Assembly (NCBI RefSeq): GCF_019904135.1
Contig: NZ_JAIOGQ010000018.1
Span: 32,528-96,527, forward strand
Length of the DNA: 64,000 nucleotides
Direction of reading: 5' to 3'
DNA from: Paenibacillus caui
GTDB taxonomy: Bacteria > Bacillota > Bacilli > Paenibacillales > Paenibacillaceae
A program made the translations under genes and the position numbers. The notes beneath the pieces are model-generated. The model was not told the DNA's origin and searched no databases. It worked only from the letters and a program-made list of their open reading frames with translations. Positions within the stretch are counted from its first letter, which is position 1. Every line of letters begins with the position of its first letter. Below, piece by piece: positions 20,013 through 29,715 of this stretch.

Positions 20013-20924
20013 ATGACGGGTCCGGGAAGACGGCGGGGAGAATGGCTGGAGCTGATGCCCGGCAAGGCGGTCAGAGGAGCCGCTGACCCGGCGGAGGCAG
20101 CGGCAGGATGGCTCGGCAGCGTGATCGGCATGCCTGACAAGCTGCTCAAGCGACTTGCCGGCGGCGGGGATATTCGGCTTGCCGGGGACCGCTTGCGCGT
20201 GCGCCTGTTCCCGCCGCGCGAATATGGGTTTGAACCAGGGGGCACGCCCCCGGTCGTTCTCTATGAAGACGACCATTGCCTTGTGGTCCACAAGCCCGCC
20301 GGATTAAAGGTTCATCCTGACGGCGGGGAGGAGGAGCCGACGCTGTCCAATGCTGTCGCCGCCCACTACGCGGAGGGCGGCCAGAAAGTCGCGGTCAGGC
20401 ATATTCATAGGCTCGATGAATACACATCCGGCCCCGTCCTGTATGCCAAAAATGAACTCGCCCAGCTGAAGCTGGACGAAGCCATGTCGCGCAAGGAGAT
20501 AGGGCGGACCTACATCGCCTGGGTCGAGGGCGTCGTGGCCCCGTCCCTTACAGTGATCGATGCCCCGATTGGAAGGGACCGCCACAACAGCCGGCGCCGG
20601 CGCGTGTCACCCGGAGGAAAGCCTGCGGTTACCCGCGTTGAGGTGGTCCAGACCTTTGCTGATGCCACGCTGGTCAGGCTGACGCTGGAGACAGGAAGAA
20701 CGCATCAGATTCGCGTTCATATGAGTTTTTCCGGCCATCCTCTGATCGGAGACAAACTTTACGGAGCCAAAGCCAAGGACAATCTGCTGAATCATCAGGC
20801 GCTGCACGGGGAACGATTGGAGTTTGTCCATCCTTTTACAGGCGAGAAGATCGAGGTACTGGACCCTTGGCCAACGGAGCTTGCGCTGCTTCACAGCAGG
20901 CTGCAAAAAGCAACTTTCCGCTAA
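20013..20924 (+). CDS. RluA/RluD-family RNA pseudouridine synthase
   Basis: Isomerises uridine to pseudouridine, probably in rRNA or tRNA; the exact target cannot be read from sequence. The catalytic motif HRLDEYTSG contains the active-site aspartate, and the family motifs LETGRTHQIRVHM and GDKLYGA follow. The 303 aa start with a short N-terminal region that may be a degenerate S4-like domain (KLLKRLAGGGDIRLAGDRL). I use the ATG at 20013; a GTG at 20007 overlapping the hemL stop is an alternative. The arrangement suggests translational coupling to hemL. Confidence 0.9.
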   Translation: MTGPGRRRGEWLELMPGKAVRGAADPAEAAAGWLGSVIGMPDKLLKRLAGGGDIRLAGDRLRVRLFPPREYGFEPGGTPPVVLYEDDHCLVVHKPAGLKVHPDGGEEEPTLSNAVAAHYAEGGQKVAVRHIHRLDEYTSGPVLYAKNELAQLKLDEAMSRKEIGRTYIAWVEGVVAPSLTVIDAPIGRDRHNSRRRRVSPGGKPAVTRVEVVQTFADATLVRLTLETGRTHQIRVHMSFSGHPLIGDKLYGAKAKDNLLNHQALHGERLEFVHPFTGEKIEVLDPWPTELALLHSRLQKATFR

Positions 20925-21053
20925 GCAGACGAAAAGATTGGCATGTGCTTCTTTTTACGGCATATAGATAAAAACGAGCGATGATGTAGCTATGGTCACA
21001 TTTTGTGAGCGAAGAATCCCGTTTTTGCAAGTGTAAAAAGGAGGTATGTGCCC

Positions 21054-22556
21054 TTGTCTGATCAGTCCTATGGTTTAAGATTCGATATTTACGAGCGTGT
21101 TCATTTATCGGACGAAGAGACCGGCATCGAGGAACTGGAAGAGATTGAGCTTTTTCCAAGAATACAGGTTATGCCCGGGGATGATTATGCGACGCTCCGG
21201 GGACATTTGCTGCTGACAGGTTTATACCGCGGGGAAGGCGAAAGACGGGAACTGTCCCACCTGATCCCGGTTGAAATTACCATTCCGCTCAGCAGGGTCA
21301 ACCGGCTGGAGGACATCTCCGTGGAAATTGAAAATTTCGACGTCGATCTTTTGAATGAACGAAGTCTCAATGTAACCGGCGTTTTGTCCCTTCAGGGCAT
21401 CGAAACAACTGCCTTTGCGCCTGCCCCGCAGGACTGGACCAGCCGGGAGTACACGGCATCGTACGTTCAGGGAGAAGGGGAAGAGGAATCGGCGCCATGG
21501 ATTACATCCGAGGCAGCCTTCGATACGGAGAAATCGGCTCCAGATGATCGGGACGAGGCCGTTTTATTTGAACAGGCGGAGGAATCGAAGGATGAAGCCG
21601 GCTTTGAATCCGCAAGCGAAAATCGGGAACAGGCCGATTTGACTGGCGAATGGTTCGATGAAGTCACTGACGCTGCTTACGTTAAAGAACGTTTGGGACA
21701 AGATATTGGTTACCAGGAAGAGAGCGAATTCCCGCAGGAAGCCGATGAGTCCTTTTCGGCAGCCGGTTTTTCGGCCTTGGCAGGCGAGTCCGGAGAGCCG
21801 CTGCCGGCGGTGCCGGAAGAAGATGACGGCCGGTTTGGGTATGAGACGGTTTCTGCATTTGTATCCTCAGCCGAGCCTGCAGCGCTTCCGGTATGGAAAC
21901 TAGACCCTCCGGAAGCGGAAACCGGCAGTGCCGATTCGGCTGCGGAAGCAGTAGTTGCGGAATCGGAGGCTGCGGAACCGGTAGCTGCGAGACCTGAGGC
22001 TGCCGAACCCGAAGCAGTGGAACCCGAGGCTGCGAGACCCGAGGCAGCCGAACCGGTGGCTGCGGCGGCTGAGGCTGCGGAGATTTCCGGATCTGCAGAA
22101 GAAGAGCAGCCCGCTGTCCTGGAGGCTGCTTTCGCTGAACCGCCCGTGGCGGAGGCAGAAATACTGCCTGCGGAAGGGGAGAAGCCCCAGGAGCCGAAGA
22201 TCGCTCTGAACAGCCAGAAAAAGAGCGAAGCATCAGGGGGCGAACATTTTGGTTTTAGCCAGCTGCTGCAGACTCCCAGACAGCTGCCTGCGTCTGAAGA
22301 AGCCAAAACGAAAGAAGAGCGGCCCGCCGCTGAACCCCTTCAGGCCGAGCCGGAAGACCGGCAGTGGAAGGAGTCCTTTATTTCCAAGCTGAACGAAGCA
22401 AGTCCGTTCCGCAAGGTACGCATGGTCATCGTGCAGCGCGAAGAAACGATTGACGAAATCGCGGACCGCTACAGCGTCAGCGCCCGTGAACTTTTGCTGC
22501 ATAACCGCCTGTCCGAGCAAAATATTGCAGAAGGCCAGGTTCTCTATTTGCCGTAA
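21054..22556 (+). CDS. spoVID: Stage VI sporulation protein D-like, LysM-containing spore coat morphogen
   Basis: SpoVID works with SafA to encase the forespore in coat. The 500-aa product starts with a conserved-looking region (RFDIYERVHL ... IPVEITIPLSRV). It continues with a long acidic, alanine/glutamate/proline-rich linker, including an imperfect EAAEP repeat near 21940-22083, and ends with a LysM domain (VQREETIDEIADRYS ... EGQVLYLP). The frame is open from a GTG at 21048, but AAAGGAGGT (21037-21045) is correctly spaced for the TTG at 21054. The hemL-to-valS position is where spoVID lies in Bacillus. The Bacillus neighbour ysxE is missing here. I did not find a convincing sigma-E promoter. 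Confidence 0.88.
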   Translation: MSDQSYGLRFDIYERVHLSDEETGIEELEEIELFPRIQVMPGDDYATLRGHLLLTGLYRGEGERRELSHLIPVEITIPLSRVNRLEDISVEIENFDVDLLNERSLNVTGVLSLQGIETTAFAPAPQDWTSREYTASYVQGEGEEESAPWITSEAAFDTEKSAPDDRDEAVLFEQAEESKDEAGFESASENREQADLTGEWFDEVTDAAYVKERLGQDIGYQEESEFPQEADESFSAAGFSALAGESGEPLPAVPEEDDGRFGYETVSAFVSSAEPAALPVWKLDPPEAETGSADSAAEAVVAESEAAEPVAARPEAAEPEAVEPEAARPEAAEPVAAAAEAAEISGSAEEEQPAVLEAAFAEPPVAEAEILPAEGEKPQEPKIALNSQKKSEASGGEHFGFSQLLQTPRQLPASEEAKTKEERPAAEPLQAEPEDRQWKESFISKLNEASPFRKVRMVIVQREETIDEIADRYSVSARELLLHNRLSEQNIAEGQVLYLP

Positions 22557-22592
22557 CAGGGTATATTTGTGTCAGCTATCCGCTTCCGGCCA

Positions 22593-22634
22593 TTGACTAT
22601 AGGCTTCAAGAAAGTTATTATGAACTATAGTCAA
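22593..22634 (+). promoter_or_regulatory. valS promoter embedded in a perfect inverted repeat
   Basis: TTGACT (22593-22598), a 17-nt spacer and TATTAT (22616-22621). The left arm TTGACTATAG (22593-22602) and the right arm CTATAGTCAA (22625-22634) form a perfect 10-bp inverted repeat spanning -35 to about +7. It could be an operator or a chance structure. Confidence 0.5.
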
Positions 22635-22924
22635 AGACGATGATCGGGAAGAGTAGACAGTATGCCCTTCAGAGAGTGGAATTGCTTAAGCTGTGAGATT
22701 CCGCAGGATACAGCTGATCGAAGTCGCCCGGAAGTCGCCTGTTTGAGCCCCTTACCCGGGTTAGAGCAGGCCGGCTCGCAGCCGTTACCCTGCTAATCAA
22801 GTGTCGCTTGAACCCCTCTTTTTTTGAACATTTGAACAAGAGCGCTGGCGGTTTTAGGCGAAACAAAGGTGGTACCGCGAGAGATAAAGCCCTTTCGTCC
22901 TTTGAGACGAAGGGCTTTTTGTAT
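22634..22924 (+). promoter_or_regulatory. T-box riboswitch, valine specifier, with terminator
   Basis: This tRNA-sensing leader controls valS. The conserved T-box TGGTACCGCG is at 22870-22879, with AACAAAGG just before it. A terminator hairpin follows (GCCCTTTCGTC 22889-22899 with GACGAAGGGC 22906-22915, then TTTTTG). Stem I begins near AAAGACGATGATCGGG. The specifier reads GTC at 22723-22725 in the CGAAGTCGCCC context, matching tRNA-Val. When uncharged tRNA-Val binds the T-box bulge, the antiterminator forms and valS is transcribed. The class is established; the specifier assignment is by alignment of stem I by eye. Confidence 0.93.
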
Positions 22925-22959
22925 TTTTTTGGCCAAAGAGCAGGAGGTAATCGAAGAAA

Positions 22960-25632
22960 ATGACACAGGAGCAAAAACTAGCAGCATCGGCAGAAATGCC
23001 GACCACGTATGATCCGAAAGCGGCGGAACAGAAATGGTACCGCTACTGGATGGATAATGAATTTTTTAAAGCAGGCCAGAGAAAGGATGCCGAGCCCTAT
23101 ACGATCGTCATTCCCCCGCCGAACGTAACAGGCATGCTGCACATCGGCCATGCGAATGATTGTACCCTGCAGGATATTCTGATCCGCACCAAGCGGATGC
23201 AGGGCTATGACGCTTTATGGATTCCGGGCTCGGACCACGCCGGCATTGCTACCCAGGCCAAGGTGGAGCAGAAGCTCCGCGAGGAAGGGGTAAGCCGCTA
23301 CGATCTGGGGCGCGAGAAGTTTTTGGAGAAGGTTTGGGAATGGAAAGACAAGTACGCGAACACCATTCATGAGCAGTGGGCCAAAATGGGCTTTTCGCTC
23401 GACTATTCCCGGGAGCGTTTTACGCTGGATGAAGGGTTGTCCGAGGCCGTACGGGAAGTGTTTGTGAAGCTTTACGAGAAAGGCCTGATTTATCGCGGAA
23501 AAAGAATTATCAACTGGGACCCTGCCGCACGCACGGCGCTCTCCGACATCGAGGTGGAGTACAAAGAGGTTAATGGGCATCTGTACCATCTGCAGTATCC
23601 GCTTAAAGACGGCAGCGGCCATATTACGGTGGCTACGACCCGTCCGGAAACGATGCTCGGCGATACGGCTGTTGCCGTACATCCAAAGGACGAGCGTTAT
23701 AAGGATTTGATTGGCAAAACGCTGATTCTGCCGATTATCGGCCGGGAAATCCCGATTATCGCCGACGATTATGTCGAGAAGGAGTTTGGCAGCGGGGCCG
23801 TCAAAATTACGCCGGCGCATGACCCGAACGACTTTGAAGTGGGGCTTCGCCATAATCTCCCGCAAATTACGGTTATGGATGAGACCGGTACGATGAACGC
23901 GGATGCGGGCAAGTACCAGGGGCTTGACCGTGCGGATGCGCGCAAGCAAATTGTCAGCGATCTCAAAGAGCTTGGCGTGCTGATCCGGATTGAAGATCAC
24001 GTCCACCAAGTCGGGCACAGCGAAAGATCCGGCGCCGTTGTAGAGCCGTACCTGTCCACACAGTGGTTTGTGAAGATGGGGCCGCTTGCGGAAGCGGCGA
24101 TTGAGGCGCAAAAATCAGGCAAGGGCGTCAATTTTGTACCCGAACGGTTTGAGAAAACCTATCTGAACTGGATCGAAAATGTCCGGGATTGGTGCATTTC
24201 CCGCCAGCTCTGGTGGGGACACCGGATTCCCGCCTGGTATTCGGAGTCGACCGGCGAGTTTGTTGTAGCGAAGAATGAAGAGGAAGCGCGCGCGAAGCTG
24301 GGCAAGGACGATCTTAGACAGGACGAGGATGTGCTGGATACTTGGTTCAGCTCCGCCCTGTGGCCGTTCTCAACGCTCGGCTGGCCGGACTTAAACAGCG
24401 AGGATTTTAAACGCTATTATCCGACAAACGTGCTGGTAACCGGCTACGACATCATTTATTTCTGGGTGGCGCGGATGATTTTCCAAGGGCTTGAATTTAC
24501 AGGCGAAATGCCGTTTAAAGACGTGCTTATGCATGGTTTGGTCAGAGACAGCGAAGGCCGCAAAATGTCCAAATCGCTTGGCAATGGCGTCGATCCGCTT
24601 GAGGTCATCGAGAAATACGGCACGGACGCCATGCGCTACATGATTTCGACAAGCAGCACGCCGGGACAGGATTTGCGTTTCCGCTGGGAGCGTGTCGAGC
24701 AGGCGCGCAATTTTGCGAACAAGATCTGGAACGCTTCCCGCTTCGCTTTGATGAATCTGGAAGGCGTGACGGCAGATCAAATCGACATCAGCGGGAACCT
24801 TGGCACAGCCGACCGCTGGATCCTGCACCGTTTCAATGAAACGGCCCGCGACATTACACGCTTGATCGACTCCTATGAATTTGGGGAAACCGGACGGCTG
24901 CTGTACAACTTCATCTGGGATGACCTGTGCGACTGGTATATCGAGTTCTCGAAGCTCTCGCTCTATGGCGACGACGCGGCCGCCAAATCGAAGACGCAAT
25001 CGGTGCTTGCCTATGTGCTGGACCGCACGCTTCGCCTGATGCATCCGTTTATGCCGTTCATCACAGAGGAAATCTGGCAGCATCTGCCGCACCGGGGCGA
25101 GACGATTTCACTTGCGGAGTGGCCTGCCTATGATGAAGCTCTTGCGGCTCCTGATGCTGTTGCAGAGATGAGCCTGCTGATCGATATCATTCGCGCGGTC
25201 CGCAATATCCGGGCGGAAGTGAACGTGCCGATGAGCAAGAAGGTTGAGCTTTTGCTGAAGCCGGCATCTGCCGATCTGCAAAATATCATCAAGCGCAACG
25301 AGCATTACATCCAGCGTTTCTGCAACACTTCCGATTTTGCCTCTTCCTTGGAAACCGCGACTCCGGAGAAAGCAATGACGGCTGTTGTTACGGGAGCGGA
25401 GCTGTATTTGCCGCTGGCCGGACTGCTGGATATCAACCAGGAAATCGCTCGCCTGGAGAAGGAGCTGGACCACCTAAACAAGGAAGTCGAGCGGGTTGAC
25501 AAGAAGCTGAGCAATCAGGGCTTTGTCTCGAAGGCTCCTGCGCATGTCATTGAAGAGGAGCGAGCGAAGCAGAAGGATTATGCGGACAAACGCGCCAAAG
25601 TGCTTGCCCGGATCGAAGAGCTGAAGGGTTAA
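22960..25632 (+). CDS. valS: Valyl-tRNA synthetase
   Basis: Class I synthetase charging tRNA-Val. The 890-aa length is standard. The HIGH motif appears as MLHIGHA near residue 65, the editing domain contains [12 protein letters not shown], and KMSKS appears as GRKMSKSLG. The C-terminal region ([18 protein letters not shown] ... ARIEELKG) is the valyl-specific coiled coil. CAGGAGGT precedes the ATG. The gene is governed by the T-box upstream, and folC follows 11 nt after the stop. Confidence 0.98.
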   Translation: MTQEQKLAASAEMPTTYDPKAAEQKWYRYWMDNEFFKAGQRKDAEPYTIVIPPPNVTGMLHIGHANDCTLQDILIRTKRMQGYDALWIPGSDHAGIATQAKVEQKLREEGVSRYDLGREKFLEKVWEWKDKYANTIHEQWAKMGFSLDYSRERFTLDEGLSEAVREVFVKLYEKGLIYRGKRIINWDPAARTALSDIEVEYKEVNGHLYHLQYPLKDGSGHITVATTRPETMLGDTAVAVHPKDERYKDLIGKTLILPIIGREIPIIADDYVEKEFGSGAVKITPAHDPNDFEVGLRHNLPQITVMDETGTMNADAGKYQGLDRADARKQIVSDLKELGVLIRIEDHVHQVGHSERSGAVVEPYLSTQWFVKMGPLAEAAIEAQKSGKGVNFVPERFEKTYLNWIENVRDWCISRQLWWGHRIPAWYSESTGEFVVAKNEEEARAKLGKDDLRQDEDVLDTWFSSALWPFSTLGWPDLNSEDFKRYYPTNVLVTGYDIIYFWVARMIFQGLEFTGEMPFKDVLMHGLVRDSEGRKMSKSLGNGVDPLEVIEKYGTDAMRYMISTSSTPGQDLRFRWERVEQARNFANKIWNASRFALMNLEGVTADQIDISGNLGTADRWILHRFNETARDITRLIDSYEFGETGRLLYNFIWDDLCDWYIEFSKLSLYGDDAAAKSKTQSVLAYVLDRTLRLMHPFMPFITEEIWQHLPHRGETISLAEWPAYDEALAAPDAVAEMSLLIDIIRAVRNIRAEVNVPMSKKVELLLKPASADLQNIIKRNEHYIQRFCNTSDFASSLETATPEKAMTAVVTGAELYLPLAGLLDINQEIARLEKELDHLNKEVERVDKKLSNQGFVSKAPAHVIEEERAKQKDYADKRAKVLARIEELKG

Positions 25633-25643
25633 GGTGAACTAAC

Positions 25644-27017
25644 ATGAACGTACTTGAAGGAGAAACCCGGGCCCCGCTTCGTTCCTACGACGAAGCGGTC
25701 GAATGGATCAACGCTCTTATCCCGTTCGGCATCCGTCCGGGACTGGACCGGATTCACGCTATGATGGACCGGCTGGGCAACCCGCACCGGCGGCTGAAAT
25801 TTATTCACGTCGCCGGTACGAACGGCAAAGGTTCGTCCTGCGCTTTTTTGACCGGCGCGCTGCGGGAAAGCGGTTATGCTGTGGGAACTTATACGTCCCC
25901 ATATATTACAAAATTTACGAATCGTTTTCAGTATAACGGTGAAGATATACCCGAGAGCGTCCTGCTGGAGCTGTCGAACCGCCTTTACCCGCTTGTACAG
26001 GAAATAGCGGCGACCGAACTGGGTTCGCCTACGATGTTCGAGGTATCGACGGCTTTGGCCATTCTCTATTATGCCGAAGTTTGCTATCCGGATGTCGTTG
26101 TTTGGGAGACCGGCCTGGGGGGAAGGATGGATGTAACAAACATCGTAACGCCGGTCGTTTCCCTAATCACCAATGTCGGGTATGACCATACCGATATTTT
26201 GGGAGACACGCTGGAGAAGATTGCAGCGGAGAAGGCCGGCATCATCAAGCCCGGAGTTCCTGTTATTAGCTGCGTAGAGCAGCCTGAAGTGATCCGTATC
26301 ATGAAGAATACGGCTGCCGAGAACAAGTCCGCCCTCTATCTGCTCGGAGAGCAGTTCACCTATGAGAGAGGCGGAATTCATGAGAACGAACAGAGTCTGC
26401 TCTTCAAGGGACCGTTTCGGGAAATCGGCCTGGATATCGGGCTGCAGGGCGAACATCAATGCAAAAACGCTTCCGGAGCGATCATGGTTCTGGAAGTGCT
26501 GAGACAATATATGGCATTTGTCCTGGACGATGAGGATGTAAAACGCGGGTTTCGAAATACGGCATGGGCTGGCCGTATGGAACTGGTCAGCAAAGATCCG
26601 CGCATCGTTCTTGACGGTGCCCATAATCCGGAAGGGGCGGAGACGCTTTCCAAATCGATTCCGGAAGTGTACCGTTACCGCAAGCTCAATTTGATGATGG
26701 GCATGCTGGCTAACAAGCATCATCACGGTTACTTCAAGCATATATTACCAATAGTGGATACACTCATCCTTACGGAGCCGGATTTTCGCAGGAAAATGGA
26801 TGCCGGGGCATTGTTAAGCCTTGTACAGGAACTGAAGGAAAGTATAGCGAAGCCGGAGCTTAAAGTCATCGTGGAACCTGATTGGAAAACGGCTCTCGAA
26901 ATCCTTAAATCGCAGACGGAAGCGGAGGATCTCGGGGTCGTATCCGGTACGCTCTATTTAATTTCCGATGTTCGGGCAGCTCTTCTGCATCAAACCGATT
27001 CTGAAAAAGGCTGGTGA
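25644..27017 (+). CDS. folC: Folylpolyglutamate synthase / dihydrofolate synthase
   Basis: Adds glutamate to dihydropteroate and folates. The 457 aa have the Mur-ligase-like ATP-binding loop [11 protein letters not shown], the omega-loop region and the DGAHNPEGA motif in the C-terminal domain. AAGGTGA is 6 nt before the ATG. The valS-folC linkage is conserved in Bacilli. murC begins within a few bases of its stop, so the three genes probably share transcripts from the T-box promoter. Confidence 0.96.
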   Translation: MNVLEGETRAPLRSYDEAVEWINALIPFGIRPGLDRIHAMMDRLGNPHRRLKFIHVAGTNGKGSSCAFLTGALRESGYAVGTYTSPYITKFTNRFQYNGEDIPESVLLELSNRLYPLVQEIAATELGSPTMFEVSTALAILYYAEVCYPDVVVWETGLGGRMDVTNIVTPVVSLITNVGYDHTDILGDTLEKIAAEKAGIIKPGVPVISCVEQPEVIRIMKNTAAENKSALYLLGEQFTYERGGIHENEQSLLFKGPFREIGLDIGLQGEHQCKNASGAIMVLEVLRQYMAFVLDDEDVKRGFRNTAWAGRMELVSKDPRIVLDGAHNPEGAETLSKSIPEVYRYRKLNLMMGMLANKHHHGYFKHILPIVDTLILTEPDFRRKMDAGALLSLVQELKESIAKPELKVIVEPDWKTALEILKSQTEAEDLGVVSGTLYLISDVRAALLHQTDSEKGW

Positions 27018-27022
27018 AAACA

Positions 27023-28402
27023 ATGTCAAATACGGTTACAGAACACGTTCATTTTATCGGGATCGGCGGCTATGGTATGAGTGCGATTGCCCGTGTCATG
27101 CTGGAGATGGGGTATACCGTCACAGGATCCGACGTCGCTTCCCAGGAACTTACAGAGAAACTCGCGGCTAAAGGAGCCAAAATTTATATCGGGCACACGG
27201 CCGAGCAGGTGCATGGCGCCGATATGGTTGTTTACTCCACGGCGCTCCCGAAGGACAATGTAGAACGGGTGGAGGCCCAGGAACAGGGCATTCCGGTTTT
27301 TCACCGTTCGCAGATGCTGGCCCGGCTGCTGAATGAACGCAGCGGGGTGGCCGTTGCCGGAGCTCACGGCAAGACGACAACCTCCTCCATGATCGCGCTT
27401 GTGATGGAGGAATGCGGGACCGACCCGACCTATATCATAGGCGGAGAAATTATGAATATCGGGACGAATGCGAAAGCCGGGAAGGGAAAGTATGTTGTCG
27501 CGGAAGCGGATGAAAGCGACGGCTCCTTTCTGCACTATTTTCCGGCCCTCTCTGTCGTGACCAATATCGAAGCCGACCATCTTGAAAATTATGGCGGCGA
27601 TTTCGGGCATCTGAAGGAAGCTTATGTTCAGTTTCTGAATCAGACCAAAGCGGAAGGCAAGGCCGTTGTCTGCGGCGATGATGAAACGATACACGAGCTG
27701 CTGCCGCAGGTGAAAGCTTCAGTTATTACTTACGGCATCAAACAGGCCTGTGATTATACGGCCAGCGATATCGTGCTCGGCGACCGCAAAATCACGTTTA
27801 CGGTGAACCATAACAAGCAAAAGCTGGGCAGCATTGAACTGCCGATTCCTGGTCAGCACAATGTATACAATGCGCTCGCAACAGTTATCGTTTGTTTGGA
27901 AGCGGGCATTCCTTTCGAAGGGATTGCCGAGGCTCTGTCTCATTTTCACGGAGCCAAGCGCCGGTTTCAGGTGCTGGGTGAAGCGGACGGCATCCTGGTA
28001 ATCGACGATTACGCCCATCACCCGACGGAAATTCAGGCGACAATCAGTGCGGCCAAAGCGACAGGCAAACGGATTATCGCCGTCTTTCAGCCGCAGCGCT
28101 ATACGCGCACCTTTTTCCTGCTTGATGCGTTCAGCAAAGCATTTGGGGATGCGAATGAGGTGATTATCACCGACATTTACTCACCTGCGGGCGAGAAGCA
28201 GATTGAAGGCGTAAGCTCGTCCAAGCTGGTTGAGCTGATCAAGCAGAACAGCAATGCCGGAGCAAGATACATCCCGACTAAGGAAGAAGTTATTCAGGAT
28301 TTGACGGGACGGCTGCAGTCGGGAGATTTGGTTCTCACCATGGGAGCCGGCGATATCTGGAAGGTCGGCTACGCGCTGGCCAAGCAGATACGGGAGAACT
28401 AA
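27023..28402 (+). CDS. murC: UDP-N-acetylmuramate--L-alanine ligase
   Basis: Adds the first amino acid of the peptidoglycan stem peptide. From the ATG at 27023 the product is 459 aa ([14 protein letters not shown] near the N-terminus, ATP loop GAHGKTTT, then [11 protein letters not shown] and [11 protein letters not shown]). A GTG at 27014 overlaps the folC stop and is in frame, but GGTGA is better placed for 27023. A terminator follows, closing the valS-folC-murC block. Confidence 0.96.
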   Translation: MSNTVTEHVHFIGIGGYGMSAIARVMLEMGYTVTGSDVASQELTEKLAAKGAKIYIGHTAEQVHGADMVVYSTALPKDNVERVEAQEQGIPVFHRSQMLARLLNERSGVAVAGAHGKTTTSSMIALVMEECGTDPTYIIGGEIMNIGTNAKAGKGKYVVAEADESDGSFLHYFPALSVVTNIEADHLENYGGDFGHLKEAYVQFLNQTKAEGKAVVCGDDETIHELLPQVKASVITYGIKQACDYTASDIVLGDRKITFTVNHNKQKLGSIELPIPGQHNVYNALATVIVCLEAGIPFEGIAEALSHFHGAKRRFQVLGEADGILVIDDYAHHPTEIQATISAAKATGKRIIAVFQPQRYTRTFFLLDAFSKAFGDANEVIITDIYSPAGEKQIEGVSSSKLVELIKQNSNAGARYIPTKEEVIQDLTGRLQSGDLVLTMGAGDIWKVGYALAKQIREN

Positions 28403-28443
28403 ACCTAAGCGACTGAGGCACTGCGCGAATTTCGATAAATACC

Positions 28444-28470
28444 GCGTCCCCTCCAAGGGGGACGCTTTTT
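28444..28470 (+). terminator. Intrinsic terminator of murC
   Basis: GCGTCCCC (28444-28451) pairs with GGGGACGC (28458-28465), followed by TTTTT. This marks the left border of the sugar island. Confidence 0.85.
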
Positions 28471-28532
28471 GTCGTATTTTTAAATACTTTTAGGGAGATC
28501 AAAAATTGGGTGGGAGAAATACAAATTAATTA

Positions 28533-28561
28533 TTGACAACAATTATTCCGAAATTTATCAT
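28533..28561 (+). promoter_or_regulatory. Promoter of the LacI-family regulator
   Basis: TTGACA (28533-28538), a 17-nt spacer and TATCAT (28556-28561). The operator-like palindrome begins about 8 nt downstream of the predicted start site. Confidence 0.7.
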
Positions 28562-28574
28562 GTGAGGTGTAGAG

Positions 28575-28598
28575 TTAATCGATTACGTAAACGATTAA
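28575..28598 (+). promoter_or_regulatory. Operator 1, near-perfect 24-bp palindrome before lacI-type gene
   Basis: TTAATCGATTAC is followed by its near-complement GTAAACGATTAA; only one symmetric pair of positions mismatches. The core CGATTACGTAA is shared with the site at 29646-29685, as expected if the adjacent regulator binds both and represses itself. Confidence 0.65.
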
Positions 28599-28613
28599 AT
28601 GGAGAGAAAACCC

Positions 28614-29621
28614 ATGGTAAGAATCAAAGATGTAGCGAAACGGGCCAATGTTTCAACGGCGACCGTATCCCATGTCATTAACGGTACACGGTTTGTCATG
28701 AAGGAGACGCGCAAGAAAGTCTACGACGCTATGCGGGAGCTCAATTACAGGCCGAATTCGGTTGCCAGAAGCCTGCGCAGCAAGAAGTCGAAAATTATCG
28801 GCCTGCTGGTTCCGATTATGCCGCAGGATACCTCGAACTTCTTTTTCATGTCTGTAGCACAAGGGATAGAAAACGTTTTAAAAGAAAGCGGATACAACCT
28901 CATATTGAGCAATTCCAAAGAGGATATCGACGTTGAGCGGGAACAAATCAAAGCATTCAATTCCCACCTGATTGACGGTTTAATTATGGCGCCGACTTTT
29001 GACGATCATTCTTACTTAAGCGATATGACGCTTGAAGATTATCCGCTGGTCTTTATTGACCGCAAACCCACGCGAATGCAAGGCGACTGTGTTCTGTCGG
29101 ACGGGGGAGAAGGAGCGTACCAGGCGGTCACCCACTTCCTTAAGAAGGGACATCGCCGTATTGGGTTTATTACCGGGTCACTCGGAATCACCAGCAGCGA
29201 CGAAAGATTGGATGGCTACAAAAGGGCGCTGACGGAGAAGGGAATAGCGGTTGACGACAAGCTGATCCAGGTCGCGGATTCCGCCCACTCCAGCTTCAAG
29301 AGCGGTTATGTTCTGGCGAAAAAGCTGGTGCAGGAAACGGAAGTTACGGCTATTTTGGTGGCCAACAACGTGATGACGATGGGAGCGTTATCCTATTTAC
29401 AGGAACACAAGATCAAAATTCCTGATGAGATCGCCATTATCGGCTTTGACGACTACGAATGGGCCCAGGTCACGCAGCCGGCTCTATCCATGGTCAGGCA
29501 GCCTTCCATTGAACTGGGGGAGACAGCGGCAAGAATGCTGCTTGAGCGAATCGAACAACCGGAGAATCCTTATCGGGAGGTCAAACTGGCGACAGAGCTG
29601 GTTATCCGAAATTCGAGCTAA
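28614..29621 (+). CDS. LacI-family transcriptional regulator of the sugar island
   Basis: Repressor of 335 aa. The N-terminal helix-turn-helix reads MVRIKDVAKRANVSTATVSHVINGT, written here in parts MVRIKDVAKRANV and STATVSHVINGT, followed by the hinge NYRPNSVARSLRSKKS and a periplasmic-binding-protein-like effector domain. The ATG at 28614 has GGAGAG 7 nt upstream; the frame is open 15 nt further. By context it controls the transporter and the two GH32 hydrolases, probably in response to a fructose-containing oligosaccharide. Two matching palindromes flank the gene. The effector is inferred, not shown. Confidence 0.9.
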   Translation: MVRIKDVAKRANVSTATVSHVINGTRFVMKETRKKVYDAMRELNYRPNSVARSLRSKKSKIIGLLVPIMPQDTSNFFFMSVAQGIENVLKESGYNLILSNSKEDIDVEREQIKAFNSHLIDGLIMAPTFDDHSYLSDMTLEDYPLVFIDRKPTRMQGDCVLSDGGEGAYQAVTHFLKKGHRRIGFITGSLGITSSDERLDGYKRALTEKGIAVDDKLIQVADSAHSSFKSGYVLAKKLVQETEVTAILVANNVMTMGALSYLQEHKIKIPDEIAIIGFDDYEWAQVTQPALSMVRQPSIELGETAARMLLERIEQPENPYREVKLATELVIRNSS

Positions 29622-29645
29622 TTCTTTTGCGAAAGATTAGCCGGA

Positions 29646-29685
29646 CATTTTATTAAAACGATTACGTAATCGTTTTAATAAAATG
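29646..29685 (+). promoter_or_regulatory. Operator 2, 40-bp perfect palindrome before the ABC transporter genes
   Basis: A 20-bp arm ending in AACGATTAC is followed by its exact complement beginning GTAATCGTT, centred between 29665 and 29666. A possible promoter, TTGCGA (29627-29632), 18 nt and TATTAA (29651-29656), would place the palindrome over -10 and the start site. The RNA hairpin could also end lacI transcription. The core matches operator 1. Confidence 0.7.
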
Positions 29686-29715
29686 ATAGCGCTTTATTTT
29701 AAAGGGGGAAGCATG

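Noticed and set aside
20925..21053. Sigma-E promoter before spoVID
   Set aside because: GCATATA (from 20960) fits a -35, but no CATACANT-like -10 lies 13-15 nt downstream.
28575..28598. Catabolite-repression (cre) site within operator 1
   Set aside because: The segment CGTAAACGATTAAA partly resembles cre but lacks the leading TG and the closing CA, so the LacI-operator reading is simpler.
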